From contig JAOPKB010000021.1 of the NCBI GenBank assembly GCA_025517485.1, positions 1 to 64,000 of the forward strand: DNA of 64,000 nucleotides. Reading direction: 5' to 3'. Each line of letters opens with the position of its first letter. Positions within the stretch are counted from its first letter, which is position 1. Position numbers and translations under genes: made by a program. The stretch is from Natronoglomus mannanivorans. GTDB taxonomy: Archaea; Halobacteriota; Halobacteria; Halobacteriales; Natrialbaceae. Below, piece by piece: positions 35,060 to 44,347 of this stretch. Under the pieces are notes generated by a model. It did no database searches. It was not told the DNA's origin and saw nothing but the letters and a program-made list of their open reading frames with translations.

Positions 35060-36607
35060 TCAGCGATCGAGGAACCGAGACGAAATTCGGTCGACCAGAC
35101 CCGAGATGGAGGGACGGTCGTCGACGTTCAGGCCGAACTCCGCGGCCATCTGTGCGTCGTCTTCGGTGAAGGCGTCGGTCGCGATCAGCGTGCCCGCGTA
35201 GGTGAGGACGACGACGATGGGGAGCGTGGCGGCGATCGCGGTCTCTGAGGTGAGGACGTACACGACACCGGCGCCGGCGGCCGTCGCCGGGACGCCCGCG
35301 AAGACGACCTTGCCGAACTCGCTCGTGAACGGGTGGACGCGGTCGAGGTAGTAGAGTTCGCCGAGGGTGAGGAGGCCGACGAGGGTGAGTGCGGTCGCCG
35401 ATCCGATCGCCGCGCCCTCGATGCCGTAGATCGGAACGAGCGTCAGCGAGAGCAGGAAGTTGACGCCGAAGAGGACGAGCGTGTTGACGAAGACGATCCG
35501 GGAGTAGCCCATTCCCTGTAACAGGGTGCCGTCGGGGCCGCCGAAGGTGACGTTGAAGAGGAACGCGGCACAGAGCAAGGCGACGACCGTGTTCGCTTCC
35601 GCGTACTGTGGCGTGTAAAACACCGAGAGATACGAGGTCGAACCCAGCGAGAGGATGATCGCGATGGGGAGCGTGAAGCCGGCGATCCAGCGGGAGGCCA
35701 CGCGAAACCGTTGCTGGACGAGTTCGGTGTCGTCTCTCGTTTCCGCGATCAGCGGTTTGAACACCGGTGCCAGCGAGTTGAAGATGATCAACAGCGCCGA
35801 GCCGAGCATGTAGCCGACGCGGTAGACGCCGACGTTGTCGGCCGTGAGGAAGAAGCCGAGGACGAAGTAGTCGACGTGGCCCATCAGGACGAAGACGACG
35901 CTAGTCATCGCGAGCGGCACCGAGTAGGTCAACAGCGGCCACGCGGGGACGAACTCGGTGTCTGCGGTGAGAAGCGACCACGCCTTGTAGACGAAGACGA
36001 ACGCACCGACGGTGATCGCGACGAACAGTCCGATGATGTAGCCGCCGATCAGGCCGAGGAGACCGAATCCGACGAGTAACAGTCCGAGCGTGACACTGAA
36101 TCGGACGATCGGACGAACGAGGTCGCGCATCACCACCCGGTACTGGAGTTTCTTGATGCTGTAGTAGGAGGTCAATAAGACGTTGTAGATCGCGAGCATC
36201 GGGATCGTGATGCTCAGCAACAACAGTGCGATACCCAGCGACGGCTCGTCGAAGAAGCTGCTGACGTAGTTGGCGCTGGTGGCCAGCGCGATCGCGACGA
36301 GCGACGACGTCACGAGGACGGTCGTCGTCACCTGGACGATCACACCCTTCGCTTTCCCCTGCTCGCCCTCCTCTAGGTACTGCGGGACGAAGTAGTCGAT
36401 CGCGAGCGGCAGTCCCAGGTTCGCGAACACCTGCATGAAGAGGATGATCGACGTCGCGAGGACGAACAGCCCGTAAATAGAGGGGCTGACGTACCGGGTG
36501 AGCAGCATGACGATGGCGAATCCGAAGACGCCGTTGGCGACGTTGCCGACGAACGTAATCGACCCCTGTTTGGCGAGGACGCTGATGCCTTCGTCGTGAT
36601 CAGTCAT
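35060..36607 (-). CDS. Flippase, polysaccharide (Wzx/MATE-like) transporter
   Basis: The 515-residue protein from the ATG at 36605-36607 (MTDHDEGISVLAKQGSITFV) has 12-14 hydrophobic segments, the pattern of the MVF/Wzx polysaccharide flippases. The N-terminal GSITFVGNVANGVFGFAIVM segment and the mid-protein 'FGGPDGTLLQGMGYSRIVF' are typical. It probably moves lipid-linked glycans across the cytoplasmic membrane for surface glycoprotein or exopolysaccharide. No glycosyltransferases are adjacent in this window, so the substrate is open. Confidence 0.85.
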   Translation of the reverse strand: MTDHDEGISVLAKQGSITFVGNVANGVFGFAIVMLLTRYVSPSIYGLFVLATSIILFMQVFANLGLPLAIDYFVPQYLEEGEQGKAKGVIVQVTTTVLVTSSLVAIALATSANYVSSFFDEPSLGIALLLLSITIPMLAIYNVLLTSYYSIKKLQYRVVMRDLVRPIVRFSVTLGLLLVGFGLLGLIGGYIIGLFVAITVGAFVFVYKAWSLLTADTEFVPAWPLLTYSVPLAMTSVVFVLMGHVDYFVLGFFLTADNVGVYRVGYMLGSALLIIFNSLAPVFKPLIAETRDDTELVQQRFRVASRWIAGFTLPIAIILSLGSTSYLSVFYTPQYAEANTVVALLCAAFLFNVTFGGPDGTLLQGMGYSRIVFVNTLVLFGVNFLLSLTLVPIYGIEGAAIGSATALTLVGLLTLGELYYLDRVHPFTSEFGKVVFAGVPATAAGAGVVYVLTSETAIAATLPIVVVLTYAGTLIATDAFTEDDAQMAAEFGLNVDDRPSISGLVDRISSRFLDR

Positions 36608-36790
36608 GTGCAGTTCGTCGGAGTCGTCTCTCGAGAGCGGTCTCGAACCCGACACCACCGGCCGCCAACCGTCGCTCGTCGGTTCGCCCTGAAGTCGCTC
36701 GATCGCCGAGTCGATCTCATGCGTCTTCGTTTCGGGAAGTGCCGTGTCGGGACAGCGGTAATTCGGCGCACCCTTCGCGTTCGGTCACGC

Positions 36791-37174
36791 TCACACACCT
36801 GTCGATGGCTCGAGTTCGTAGTCGGCGACGGCCGCCGCGTCCTCGCCGAAGTGTGGATACTCGATCTCGAACGGCCACTCTTCGTCAGAGGTTACGTCCG
36901 GAACGTTCTCGATGACGCTGTCCAGTTCCTCGCCGTCCTCGTCGTAGAACGTCGCGCGAATCTCGACGTAACTCCACCGTCGATCGCTCTCGTTTCTGGC
37001 GACACCCCAAACGTAGACGCGTTCGTCTTCGGTCCCGGGGTTGTCTCGGACGAGACTCTCCTCGACGATGACGATGTCCTGTGGCTCCCTGATCTCCTCG
37101 CCGTTGTCCTCGATGATATCGAGACACCCGGCCGTTGCCACGACCGAACAGACGAGGAACGCGCGACGTTTCAT
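36791..37174 (-). CDS. Secreted lipoprotein with FxLYD-like domain
   Basis: From the ATG at 37172-37174 the protein is 127 residues. MKRRAFLVCSVVATAGCLDI is a signal peptide with a lipobox (ATAGC, Cys17). The mature part has ERVYVWGVARNESDRRWSYV and then EIRATFYDEDGEELDSVIEN, the layout of an FxLYD beta-sandwich. It is likely anchored to the outer face of the membrane. Function unknown. The extended frame upstream to 37474 is basic and is rejected. Confidence 0.7.
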   Translation of the reverse strand: MKRRAFLVCSVVATAGCLDIIEDNGEEIREPQDIVIVEESLVRDNPGTEDERVYVWGVARNESDRRWSYVEIRATFYDEDGEELDSVIENVPDVTSDEEWPFEIEYPHFGEDAAAVADYELEPSTGV

Positions 37175-37618
37175 TCGCGTCGAATCATTCGTCCGCGCGA
37201 CTCTTGAGCGTTCGGGCGTCGGTCGCACGGCTACGATCCGCACTCTCCACTCGAGTCGTCGCCAGTTCGCCGGCGAAGTCGACCGTCCGTCTCGGTCCGG
37301 CTTCGAATCGTCGCCGAAACTGGAATCCGGGTCCGATCGGGTGCCCGAATCGACCGGTCCCCTTCCCTCGAGCGTCGAGACAGACGGTGAGAGCGTTGCG
37401 ACGACGGGCGACGAGTTCAGCCCACACCGAACGAGTGGAGGACACTGGCCGTCGGTCGCCAGACAGGAACACATTACTCGAGGGATTTCCCTTCCGCCCC
37501 ATCTACTTTTCTGCTTGCGAAACGGCCAGATGTGGTGACTGTCGCCTTCTGTGGTGCGTTTTCGACACGAAACGGATCACGATACCTTTTTCACTACTGG
37601 GTCATATTACTCGGTTGT
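37175..37618. other. 444-bp stretch without a recognised gene, thi4 upstream region
   Basis: The last ~60 bases should contain the thi4 promoter: a T-rich GATACCTTTTTCACTAC (37581-37597) lies 25-35 bases upstream of the ATG and is a possible core element. I found no convincing riboswitch and no coding frame with haloarchaeal composition. The frames open here are Arg-rich and have no recognisable motif. The rest could be a decayed gene. Confidence 0.4.
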
Positions 37619-38548
37619 ATGAGCGAGTTCGAGAAATTCAGCGACGTCGGTGAAGCGGACGTAACACGAGCGATCGGCCAGGAGTGGACCGAGGAGTTCA
37701 TGGACTTCTCCGATTCGGACGTCATCATCGTCGGTGGCGGTCCGTCGGGACTGATGGCCGCGAAGGAGCTCTCCGAGCGTGGCGTGAAGACGATGGTCGT
37801 CGAGAAGAACAACTACCTCGGCGGCGGCTTCTGGCTCGGCGGGTTCCTCATGAACAAGATCACCGTCCGTGACCCCGCCCAGGAGGTCCTCGAGGACCTC
37901 GAGGTCGACTTCAAGCAGTCCCAGGACAGCGAGGGACTGTACGTCGCCAACGGCCCCGAGGCCTGTTCCGGCCTCATCAAGGCCGCCTGTGACGCCGGCG
38001 CGAAGATGCAGAACATGACCGAGTTCACGGACATCGTCATCCGCGAGGACCACCGCGTCGGCGGCATCGTCATGAACTGGACGCCGGTTCACGCCCTGCC
38101 CCGCGAGATCACCTGCGTCGACCCGATCGCGGTCGAGGCCGATCTGGTCATCGACGCGACCGGCCACGACGCGATGGCGGTCACGAAACTCGACGAGCGC
38201 GGCGTCCTCGACGCGCCCGGCATTCAGGACGCCCGCGACCGCGGGAAGGTCATGGATCAGACCGGCGACGATACCTACGGTGCCCCCGGTCACGACTCGC
38301 CCGGCCACGACTCGATGTGGGTCGGCGAGTCCGAGGACGCCGTCGTCGAACACACCGGACTCGTCCACGAGGGCCTGATCGCCACCGGGATGGCCACTGC
38401 GACGACCTACGGTCTCCCGCGCATGGGTCCGACCTTCGGCGCCATGCTCGTCTCCGGCAAACGCGCCGCCCAGATCGCACTGGACGAACTCGAGGTCGAC
38501 GCCCCGAAGGTCGAACTGACGAGTCGCGCGACGCCGGCCGACGACTGA
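37619..38548 (+). CDS. thi4: Thiamine thiazole synthase Thi4
   Basis: This 309-residue FAD/NAD-binding protein makes the adenylated thiazole of thiamine from NAD, glycine and a sulfur source. Motifs: DVIIVGGGPSGLMAAKEL (dinucleotide fold), VEKNNYLGGGFWLGGFLMNK, and ATTYGLPRMGPTFGAMLVSG at the C-terminus. A Cys is present at the key position (Cys166 in PREITCVDPIAV). The matching Cys in yeast and in Haloferax is required, as the sulfur donor or catalytic residue, unlike the His of methanogen enzymes that use free sulfide. The ATG at 37619 fits; ThiR at 48.0-48.9 kb is the likely regulator. Confidence 0.93.
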   Translation: MSEFEKFSDVGEADVTRAIGQEWTEEFMDFSDSDVIIVGGGPSGLMAAKELSERGVKTMVVEKNNYLGGGFWLGGFLMNKITVRDPAQEVLEDLEVDFKQSQDSEGLYVANGPEACSGLIKAACDAGAKMQNMTEFTDIVIREDHRVGGIVMNWTPVHALPREITCVDPIAVEADLVIDATGHDAMAVTKLDERGVLDAPGIQDARDRGKVMDQTGDDTYGAPGHDSPGHDSMWVGESEDAVVEHTGLVHEGLIATGMATATTYGLPRMGPTFGAMLVSGKRAAQIALDELEVDAPKVELTSRATPADD

Positions 38549-38610
38549 CGCGCTGATATCCGTTTTCGTTTCCGTTCAGTCCACCTCTCGAGCGGACGCC
38601 GTCCCTGTAC

Positions 38611-39480
38611 TTACCGATCCGAATCCGCACACAGCCGCTCCCAATAGTACTGGACGGCTTCGGGCGCGTTCTCCGTCGGCCCGGCCGCGCGTCGCCCGGC
38701 CTTGTACAGTTCGTGACCGGCGTTCGTCAGCGGCGTCGGGACGTCGTTCTCGCGGGCCACCTCGAGCGCGTAGCCCAGATCCTTGTGCCAGATCCCCAGT
38801 CCACCGAGGCCGGGATTGTCCGTGGCGTAGTCGGCGCCTGCCTCGAGGTACCGCTCGGAGACGTCCATCTCGAGGAAGTCGTTCAGGATCGCCGGATCGA
38901 CACCAGCCTCGCGTGCGAACGTGGTGACTTCCGCATCGAGGGCCGTCCGGAGCGCGTAGCGCATTTGCAAGGCGAGTTTGAACCGACGGCCGTCGCCGAC
39001 GGGACCGATCCGCCGGTGGGCGGTACAGAGGTCGTCCAGCAGGGGCGTCGCCCGTTCGTAGTCGTCCGCGGCGGCACCGACCATCATGAGCGTCCCCTCT
39101 CGAGGCGCCCCGCGAGTTAGCGGCGCGGCGACGTAGGTCACGTTGACGTCCGCACAGCGCTCGGCGGCGACGACGCCGGTCTCGGGGCGAGTCGTCGTCG
39201 CGTCGACGAGCAAGCCGCCGGCGAGCGCCGCGAGGAACGACTCCGTCTCGACGAGCGCCTCGACTTCGGCCGAGCCCGGCACCGCGAGGACGACCACGTC
39301 GGCGGCCTCGGCGACGGCAGTGGGCGACTGCGCTCGCGCCGCACCGTGCTCGACCGCGACGTCGATGCGTTCGGACTTCGTGTCGTAGGCGACAGTCTCG
39401 TATCCCGCCGTTTCGAGTGACTCCGCGAACTGTTCGCCGATCGCGCCGATACCGACGAGGCCGATCGTCTCCAGATCCAT
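38611..39480 (-). CDS. NAD(P)-dependent 3-hydroxyacid dehydrogenase family (HIBADH-like)
   Basis: A 289-residue beta-hydroxyacid dehydrogenase: IGLVGIGAIGEQFAESL (GxGxxG), 'VAEAADVVVLAVPGSAEVEA', AAPLTRGAPREGTLMMVGA, and 'GDGRRFKLALQMRYALRTAL' with the catalytic Lys in the usual G...K pattern. The family includes 3-hydroxyisobutyrate dehydrogenase, tartronate semialdehyde reductase and 6-phosphogluconate-like enzymes; a succinic semialdehyde reductase role is also possible. The substrate cannot be chosen here. It is convergent with thi4. Confidence 0.82.
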   Translation of the reverse strand: MDLETIGLVGIGAIGEQFAESLETAGYETVAYDTKSERIDVAVEHGAARAQSPTAVAEAADVVVLAVPGSAEVEALVETESFLAALAGGLLVDATTTRPETGVVAAERCADVNVTYVAAPLTRGAPREGTLMMVGAAADDYERATPLLDDLCTAHRRIGPVGDGRRFKLALQMRYALRTALDAEVTTFAREAGVDPAILNDFLEMDVSERYLEAGADYATDNPGLGGLGIWHKDLGYALEVARENDVPTPLTNAGHELYKAGRRAAGPTENAPEAVQYYWERLCADSDR

Positions 39481-39624
39481 GATCGTAGCTGCCAGTACAG
39501 CAATCGGGCAGTAATACGTTACTCACGGGTCGCGAGGTCGAACGCAGAACGCGAAACGAGGGCGAGAGAACGCGAGGGACACTCGAGATCGAGCGAAGGC
39601 CGAGATCGAGACTGGAACGGAGGT

Positions 39625-39678
39625 AGAGACAATGACAGAGATAGAGACAAAGACAAAGACAAAGACAGAGACAGTGAC
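39625..39678. repeat. Non-coding hexamer tandem repeat (AAAGAC/AGAGAC type)
   Basis: Nine tandem hexamers (AGAGAC, AATGAC, AGAGAT, AGAGAC, AAAGAC three times, AGAGAC, AGTGAC) lie downstream of the histidine kinase gene. All fit RxxGAY. A purine-rich strand with perfect 6-base period stands out from its flanks. It lies in the gap between two convergent-like ends (39484-39705), which otherwise shows no gene. An ORF across it would be poly-Leu-Ser and is rejected. Confidence 0.8.
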
Positions 39679-39705
39679 GGCCGACTCGAGAGCAGACGAC
39701 TCCGA

Positions 39706-41514
39706 TCAGTCGTCGTTCGGTACGGAAGCCACGTCGTGAGACAGCACTCGCTCGACATTCGAAACCGTAAACTGCGCACCGCCCTGGTCGCTCTCACCGA
39801 CCGAAAGCGACCAGCCGTGGGCGGTGACGACCGAGGACACGATGGCCAGTCCGATCCCCGTCCCGTCTGCCGACGAGTACCCGTACTCGAGGACTCGTTC
39901 GCGTTCCGCCTCGGGAATGCCCGGACCGTCGTCGCTGACGATGAATCCCGTTTGGTTCGCTGTTTCCGTCTCCGTTCCGGTCTCAGTTCCCGCTCCTGTT
40001 CCCGTTCTCGTTTCTACACCCAGTCGCTCGACACGAACCGTCTCGGCACCGTGATCGGCGGCGTTTCGAAAGAGGTTCTCGAGCAACGTCCGCAGCCGTG
40101 AGGGATCGGTTCGGATCCGATACTCGGGTTCGATCTCGTTCTCGAGGGTCAGCGTCTGTGTATCGCTCGTCGTCCACGCGTCGGCGACCAACGAGCGGAG
40201 GGTGACGGCGTCGGTCTCGTCGATCGCGTCCCCCTCTCGAGAGAGGGTCAGCAGGTCCTCGATAGTCTCGTCCATCCGCTCGAGTGCGATCGTCACGTCC
40301 TCGAGGTGCTCGAGGTCGCCGGTCTCGCGCGTAAGTTCGACGTAGCCACTGGCGATCGAGACGGGGTTGCGGAGGTCGTGTGAGAGGACGCTGGCGAACC
40401 GTTCGAGCTGGTCGGTCTTGTGCTCGAGGTCGATCGTGTACTGCTCGAGTTCGGTGACGTCGCGCATGATCAGCGCGTAGCCCCGCGGTTCGCCACCACT
40501 CGTGATTTCGGAGACGTTGATTCGGAGCGTTCGGGACTTCTCGGGCGTCGAGACGCGAACGGCACCCGCGAAGGGCGTGTCGAGGGTTCGATCGAGCTGT
40601 TCGATGATCGCGCTCGCACCGCCGCCGTCACAACAGGTGTCGTCGTCTGCGACGAGTCCCGGGTACGCCTCGTCGAGCGTGTCGCCGATTCGGTCCTCGA
40701 GATCGGGGAACAGGTCGCCGGCAACTCCGTTGAAATCGGCGATGGACCGGTCGGCGTCGACGATGAGGATCGCGTCCTCGATGGACTCGAAGATCGTCTC
40801 GTGGGCCAGCGGCGAGACGCTGAAGAGCTGCGTTCGAAACAGGGCGAGCGCGACGAGTGCACCGAAGATACCGCCTCCGTACAGGCTATAGGGAAACCCC
40901 GGCGCGGGAACGAAAGGGGCGTCCGTGAGCGCGGTCGTGACGAAAATCGCGATGAACCCACCCAGAACTGCACCCGCCTGCCAGCGCTGCGTTCGACGAG
41001 GGAAGAGAAACTGCCGCAAAAACAACCCGAACGCGAAGAACCAGTAGAGGAATAGGACTCCAATGACCGCCAGTCCGATCTCAGTTTCCTCGAGGACGAC
41101 GCGGTCGAAGGGGTCGGACTCGAAGACGAATTCGGCGACGAAGAGCCCGTGATACGGATCCGTGATCCAGAGGGCGACTGGAACGATCGGGCTGGCGAGT
41201 ACCACGGCCCAGACGGGTTTGGTCAGCCAGTGTTCTCGGCCCACGTAGTAGACTGCGAGCAGGAACCAGACGATCGGAAGCACGAGTCCGAAGAGGTACC
41301 AGAGACGGTACCAGAATATTTGCCACGACGCCGTCGAACCGAGCAGCTGGACGACGGCGAGGAGCGCCATCGTCCCGTGGCTCAGCAACAGAACGACCAT
41401 CATCGTTCCCACCCGATCCCGGGTCTGTCTGCGAACCCACCACGCAGCGAGAATCGAAACGAGTGCTGCCAGTAGCAACCCGATCAGGTGGAGTCGATAG
41501 AGCACTCCAATCAC
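39706..41514 (-). CDS. Membrane sensor histidine kinase (7TM-PAS-HisKA-HATPase)
   Basis: A 602-residue kinase starting at GTG (41512-41514). Seven hydrophobic segments (about residues 5-27, 35-60, 70-92, 98-118, 145-170, 180-196 and 205-230) form a histKA_7TM sensor. A PAS domain (238-355) and HisKA with LSHDLRNPVSIASGYVE (phospho-acceptor His379) follow. The HATPase has LLENLFRNAADHG (N box), SDDGPGIP (G1) and 'GTGIGLAIVSSVVTAHGW' (G2). All catalytic boxes are intact, unlike the PAS-GAF protein at 22-24 kb. A Thr/Glu repeat (TGTGAGTETGTETETA) interrupts the ATP lid region. The partner regulator is not adjacent. Confidence 0.88.
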   Translation of the reverse strand: MIGVLYRLHLIGLLLAALVSILAAWWVRRQTRDRVGTMMVVLLLSHGTMALLAVVQLLGSTASWQIFWYRLWYLFGLVLPIVWFLLAVYYVGREHWLTKPVWAVVLASPIVPVALWITDPYHGLFVAEFVFESDPFDRVVLEETEIGLAVIGVLFLYWFFAFGLFLRQFLFPRRTQRWQAGAVLGGFIAIFVTTALTDAPFVPAPGFPYSLYGGGIFGALVALALFRTQLFSVSPLAHETIFESIEDAILIVDADRSIADFNGVAGDLFPDLEDRIGDTLDEAYPGLVADDDTCCDGGGASAIIEQLDRTLDTPFAGAVRVSTPEKSRTLRINVSEITSGGEPRGYALIMRDVTELEQYTIDLEHKTDQLERFASVLSHDLRNPVSIASGYVELTRETGDLEHLEDVTIALERMDETIEDLLTLSREGDAIDETDAVTLRSLVADAWTTSDTQTLTLENEIEPEYRIRTDPSRLRTLLENLFRNAADHGAETVRVERLGVETRTGTGAGTETGTETETANQTGFIVSDDGPGIPEAERERVLEYGYSSADGTGIGLAIVSSVVTAHGWSLSVGESDQGGAQFTVSNVERVLSHDVASVPNDD

Positions 41515-41821
41515 TCGTCGCTAGCTACCAATACCAGTTGTGGCTCTTCTACCTGTTACGTAACCCCGACAGCACCCCATCGGTAACTCGAACCGGTGAT
41601 AGGGTCTCCCGGGAACCGTTTGCGATCGATCGGCTGGCTCGACGACGTGGTGGGTCCGTAACCGCTTTCAACCACTGAGGAATACAATCGAGTAGTATGA
41701 CGGTCCAGAGCCGACGTTCGACCCGCACATTCGGCCGTGTCAGTCGTAGCGACCGACCCCGACCCCAACCCGGATCCCACGCGATCGACGACCGACCGGC
41801 GGACCGAACTCGAGCATCGCG
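41515..41821 (+). other. 307-bp intergenic stretch
   Basis: It holds the upstream regions of two divergent genes. On the plus strand GGAATACAATCG (around 41679-41690) is the only AT-rich TATA-like element before the gene at 41822. A 42-codon frame (41697-41825) ends in an ATGA overlap with that gene but is Arg-rich, unlike real proteins here, so I do not call it. A leader of over 100 bases, or a promoter nearer the ATG that I miss, are both possible. Confidence 0.35.
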
Positions 41822-42610
41822 ATGACCGCACTCGAGCGACTCGTCCTCTATCGCGCACCGACGACGGTCTGTGACGTCGACGCGATCGCCGACTGGCTCG
41901 ACGACCGACTCGAGGCCGCGGTCACCGTCCGCGACCGGTTTCTCGAGACCCACCGAACCGACGACCTCGCCGAACGCTTCGCCGAGGCGCGCGTGCTCTC
42001 ACCCCACGACCGAGAGACGGGCAACACGATGCTCGGAACGATCCGCTACGAGGAGCGGGCCCTCGAGAGTCCCGAACGCGGGGGTGGCGTCCTCTACGAC
42101 GGCGGACAGGTCCAGCGGGCGCTGAACGCCGCGATCCCCGCGGACGAACGCAGCCTCGAAACCCTCCACGTCGTCGTCCTCGATCGGGCGGTCGGGACCT
42201 GGGGGGATCACGACGGGCGCTGGCACAAGCGGGTGAACGTCCTCGGACAGCCGGCGATCGTCTCCGTCCCCGGTCTCTACGAAGCCCCCGCCAAACCCGA
42301 GGCGTACTACAAGGAAAAACAGCGCCACGCCCTGCTGTCGGGGGACTCGCCGCCGCGAGAGGTGCTCGAGAACCAGGTCGAAGGGGAATTTTTGATCGAG
42401 AACGACCCGCGAACGACGGACGCGCTGAAGGGGTACGTGTTGCAGGCTGCCCACTACCTCGAGACGGGCGAGGCCTTCTGCGATTCGGAGGGTTGTCGGC
42501 TGTTCAACGCTCACTATCACGAGAAGTTGATCGAGGCGCAGTTGCGAGAGCCGCCGTTCTGTGGGACCCACGCACAGCTGTACGGGCACTCGGGATCGAC
42601 GTCGGAGTGA
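41822..42610 (+). CDS. Conserved haloarchaeal protein with C-terminal Cys/His cluster
   Basis: This 262-residue soluble protein begins MTALERLVLYRAPTTVCDVD. Near the C-terminus FCDSEGCRLFNAHYHEKLIE and then PPFCGTHAQLYG give three Cys and three or more His, a probable zinc site. The mid region (SLETLHVVVLDRAVGTWGD, RYHKRVNVLGQPAIVSVPGL-like) shows a beta-rich fold. The layout recalls haloarchaeal families labelled as putative archaemetzincin-like metallopeptidases, but no HExxH is present, so I would not call it a protease. Treat the function as unknown. Confidence 0.6.
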   Translation: MTALERLVLYRAPTTVCDVDAIADWLDDRLEAAVTVRDRFLETHRTDDLAERFAEARVLSPHDRETGNTMLGTIRYEERALESPERGGGVLYDGGQVQRALNAAIPADERSLETLHVVVLDRAVGTWGDHDGRWHKRVNVLGQPAIVSVPGLYEAPAKPEAYYKEKQRHALLSGDSPPREVLENQVEGEFLIENDPRTTDALKGYVLQAAHYLETGEAFCDSEGCRLFNAHYHEKLIEAQLREPPFCGTHAQLYGHSGSTSE

Positions 42611-42728
42611 TTTCGGCCGTACTCGACGACACTCGAGCGCTGTTTTCGTGCATCTCACCGTGCAGTCGAGGGTTCGGTGGGTTCCGACTCGAACGCGGCT
42701 CTCCGAGCGTACACTCGAGAGAAACTGC

Positions 42729-44264
42729 CTACTCGAGCAAATCCCGAAACACGTTCGCCTGAAACCGCTGGAGTCGCTCGTCCGGCTCCGATACTGTAGG
42801 GTCGTGTCTTCGAGCCTCCGCGAACGGATACGTCGTGTCCCACGTCGGGTCGGGGTCGAGTCGCCACGGCCACGCCAGCGTCCCGCAGTGAAAGACCGTC
42901 GCCCCGGAGTCCGCCGTGAACGCGACCGTATCGCAGTCCCGATCCCGCTGCACCTCGAACTGGCTGCCCGCCTCGTAGTGGAAGAACCGGTGCAGATCGT
43001 CGGGGCTTTCGTCGTGGATCCACGCCCACTCGTGGCCGACGACGCCGTCGACTCGATCGCCCGGTTCGAATCCGGTATCCGCCAGATAGTCGTGCTCGAG
43101 TCCGGACGCGTCGACGGTCAGCGAGGGGTACCGCCCGTCGGGCTGGTAACCGAAACTCGCCAGTCCCAGCAGGCGCGCTTCGTGTCGTCCGATATTTCGG
43201 AACAGGTCTTCCGCCTCGATCTTCGGACAGTAGATCGTTCGGCCGTCATCCTCGTAGTGGACGCGCCAGTAACAGACGTTGGCTCCCAAAACGGCGAGGT
43301 TCGTCCCGTCCTCGCGGGCCGACAGGAAGGCGTCGTACTGAGCTAGTGACCAGTACTCGTCGTGCCCGGCGCTGACCGCGACGGCGTACTCCCGTACGCG
43401 TTCTGGATTTCGGTGAACGTCCGAGTCGCAGAGATACTCGATACTGTACCCCTCGCGTTCCAGCCAGCGAACGAGGTGGACGGCGTAGGTGAGGTGGTGG
43501 TCGAACGGCGCCTCGTAGGGTCGGTCGTGGGACACCGCGTCCGCCCGCCAGCCGTCGCTGCTGAACCCGTACAGGGACTTGCCACCGCGGTCGGCACCCG
43601 GCCAGCCGTTGTACGCCTGCTGTGTCGCCAGCGGGAGCTGGACGACGACGTCGGCCGACGGACGCGAGGAACGGACCACGAACGGGTGAGCGTAGCTTCC
43701 GTCGCCGTCCGTCCGCACGAGCCACGCGTAGTACAGCCCGCTCGTCCAGTCCTCGCCGACCTCGAGTCGGTCCGTGACGTCCCAGTCGCACTCGACCATG
43801 TCGTACGCCCCCTCGGCGGTGACGATCGGCTGCTGGCGCGGCTCGCTGCCGGCCGTGTTCGCGACGAGTCGACCGCCGTCGCCGTCGTACCACCCGATCC
43901 GATAGATCTCGGTTCGGTACGAACCGCCCGCGCTCACGCAGAGTTCCAGCGTCTCGCCCGTCTGGACGGACGTGGCCGTCGTGTACCCCTCGAGGTCGCC
44001 GTCTACGAGGGTCGCCGGCTCCCAGCCGCCGTCTCCGGAGCGAGCGTTTTCCGCGGCGATGGCGTTCTCGTCTGCGTCCTCGTTCTCACGCTGGCTCGAC
44101 CCCCCACTACCTCGAACTGACAGCCGATCCAGCGTGGCGATCGAACCGACGACTCCGAGACCGACCGCCCTCGAGAACGCCCGCCGGTCGACGGTCGAGC
44201 GCTCGGAGTCGTCAGTCCGGCGGTCTGTCTCGACGTCTGACCGATCGTGGCTCTCGTTCGACAT
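42729..44264 (-). CDS. Tat-exported protein with N,N-dimethylformamidase large-subunit-like domain
   Basis: This 511-residue protein starts with an acidic stretch and a twin-Arg signal (DRRAFSRAVGLGVVGSIATL, residues 26-45), so it is likely exported folded through Tat. The mature part has 'VVQLPLATQQAYNGWPGADR', KSLYGFSSDGWR, DHHLTYAVHLVRWLEREGY and AVSAGHDEYWSLAQYDAFLS, then 'GANVCYWRVHYEDD'. These are characteristic of the DMFase beta-subunit C-terminal-like domain, found in secreted proteins of unknown substrate. Whether it hydrolyses amides is inference from the family only. Confidence 0.75.
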   Translation of the reverse strand: MSNESHDRSDVETDRRTDDSERSTVDRRAFSRAVGLGVVGSIATLDRLSVRGSGGSSQRENEDADENAIAAENARSGDGGWEPATLVDGDLEGYTTATSVQTGETLELCVSAGGSYRTEIYRIGWYDGDGGRLVANTAGSEPRQQPIVTAEGAYDMVECDWDVTDRLEVGEDWTSGLYYAWLVRTDGDGSYAHPFVVRSSRPSADVVVQLPLATQQAYNGWPGADRGGKSLYGFSSDGWRADAVSHDRPYEAPFDHHLTYAVHLVRWLEREGYSIEYLCDSDVHRNPERVREYAVAVSAGHDEYWSLAQYDAFLSAREDGTNLAVLGANVCYWRVHYEDDGRTIYCPKIEAEDLFRNIGRHEARLLGLASFGYQPDGRYPSLTVDASGLEHDYLADTGFEPGDRVDGVVGHEWAWIHDESPDDLHRFFHYEAGSQFEVQRDRDCDTVAFTADSGATVFHCGTLAWPWRLDPDPTWDTTYPFAEARRHDPTVSEPDERLQRFQANVFRDLLE

Positions 44265-44347
44265 GAGTCTCGAAAGCAGGGACGCCCGGAGGGATAGAAC
44301 TGTCGCGTGTCGAATTCCCTATTCCTCTCTCTGCCCTACCCCTACCC

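Noticed and set aside
37175..37618. TPP riboswitch before thi4
   Set aside because: I could not find the conserved CUGAGA and ACCUGA-type blocks in the right order; ThiR-type protein control is the more likely regulation in haloarchaea.
39519..39797. ORF reading poly-Leu-Ser through the hexamer repeat
   Set aside because: The protein would be a translated microsatellite; the region overlaps the end of the histidine kinase gene.
41697..41825. 42-codon ORF ending in an ATGA overlap with the gene at 41822
   Set aside because: Strongly Arg-rich, unlike haloarchaeal proteins; kept only as a note in the intergenic entry.
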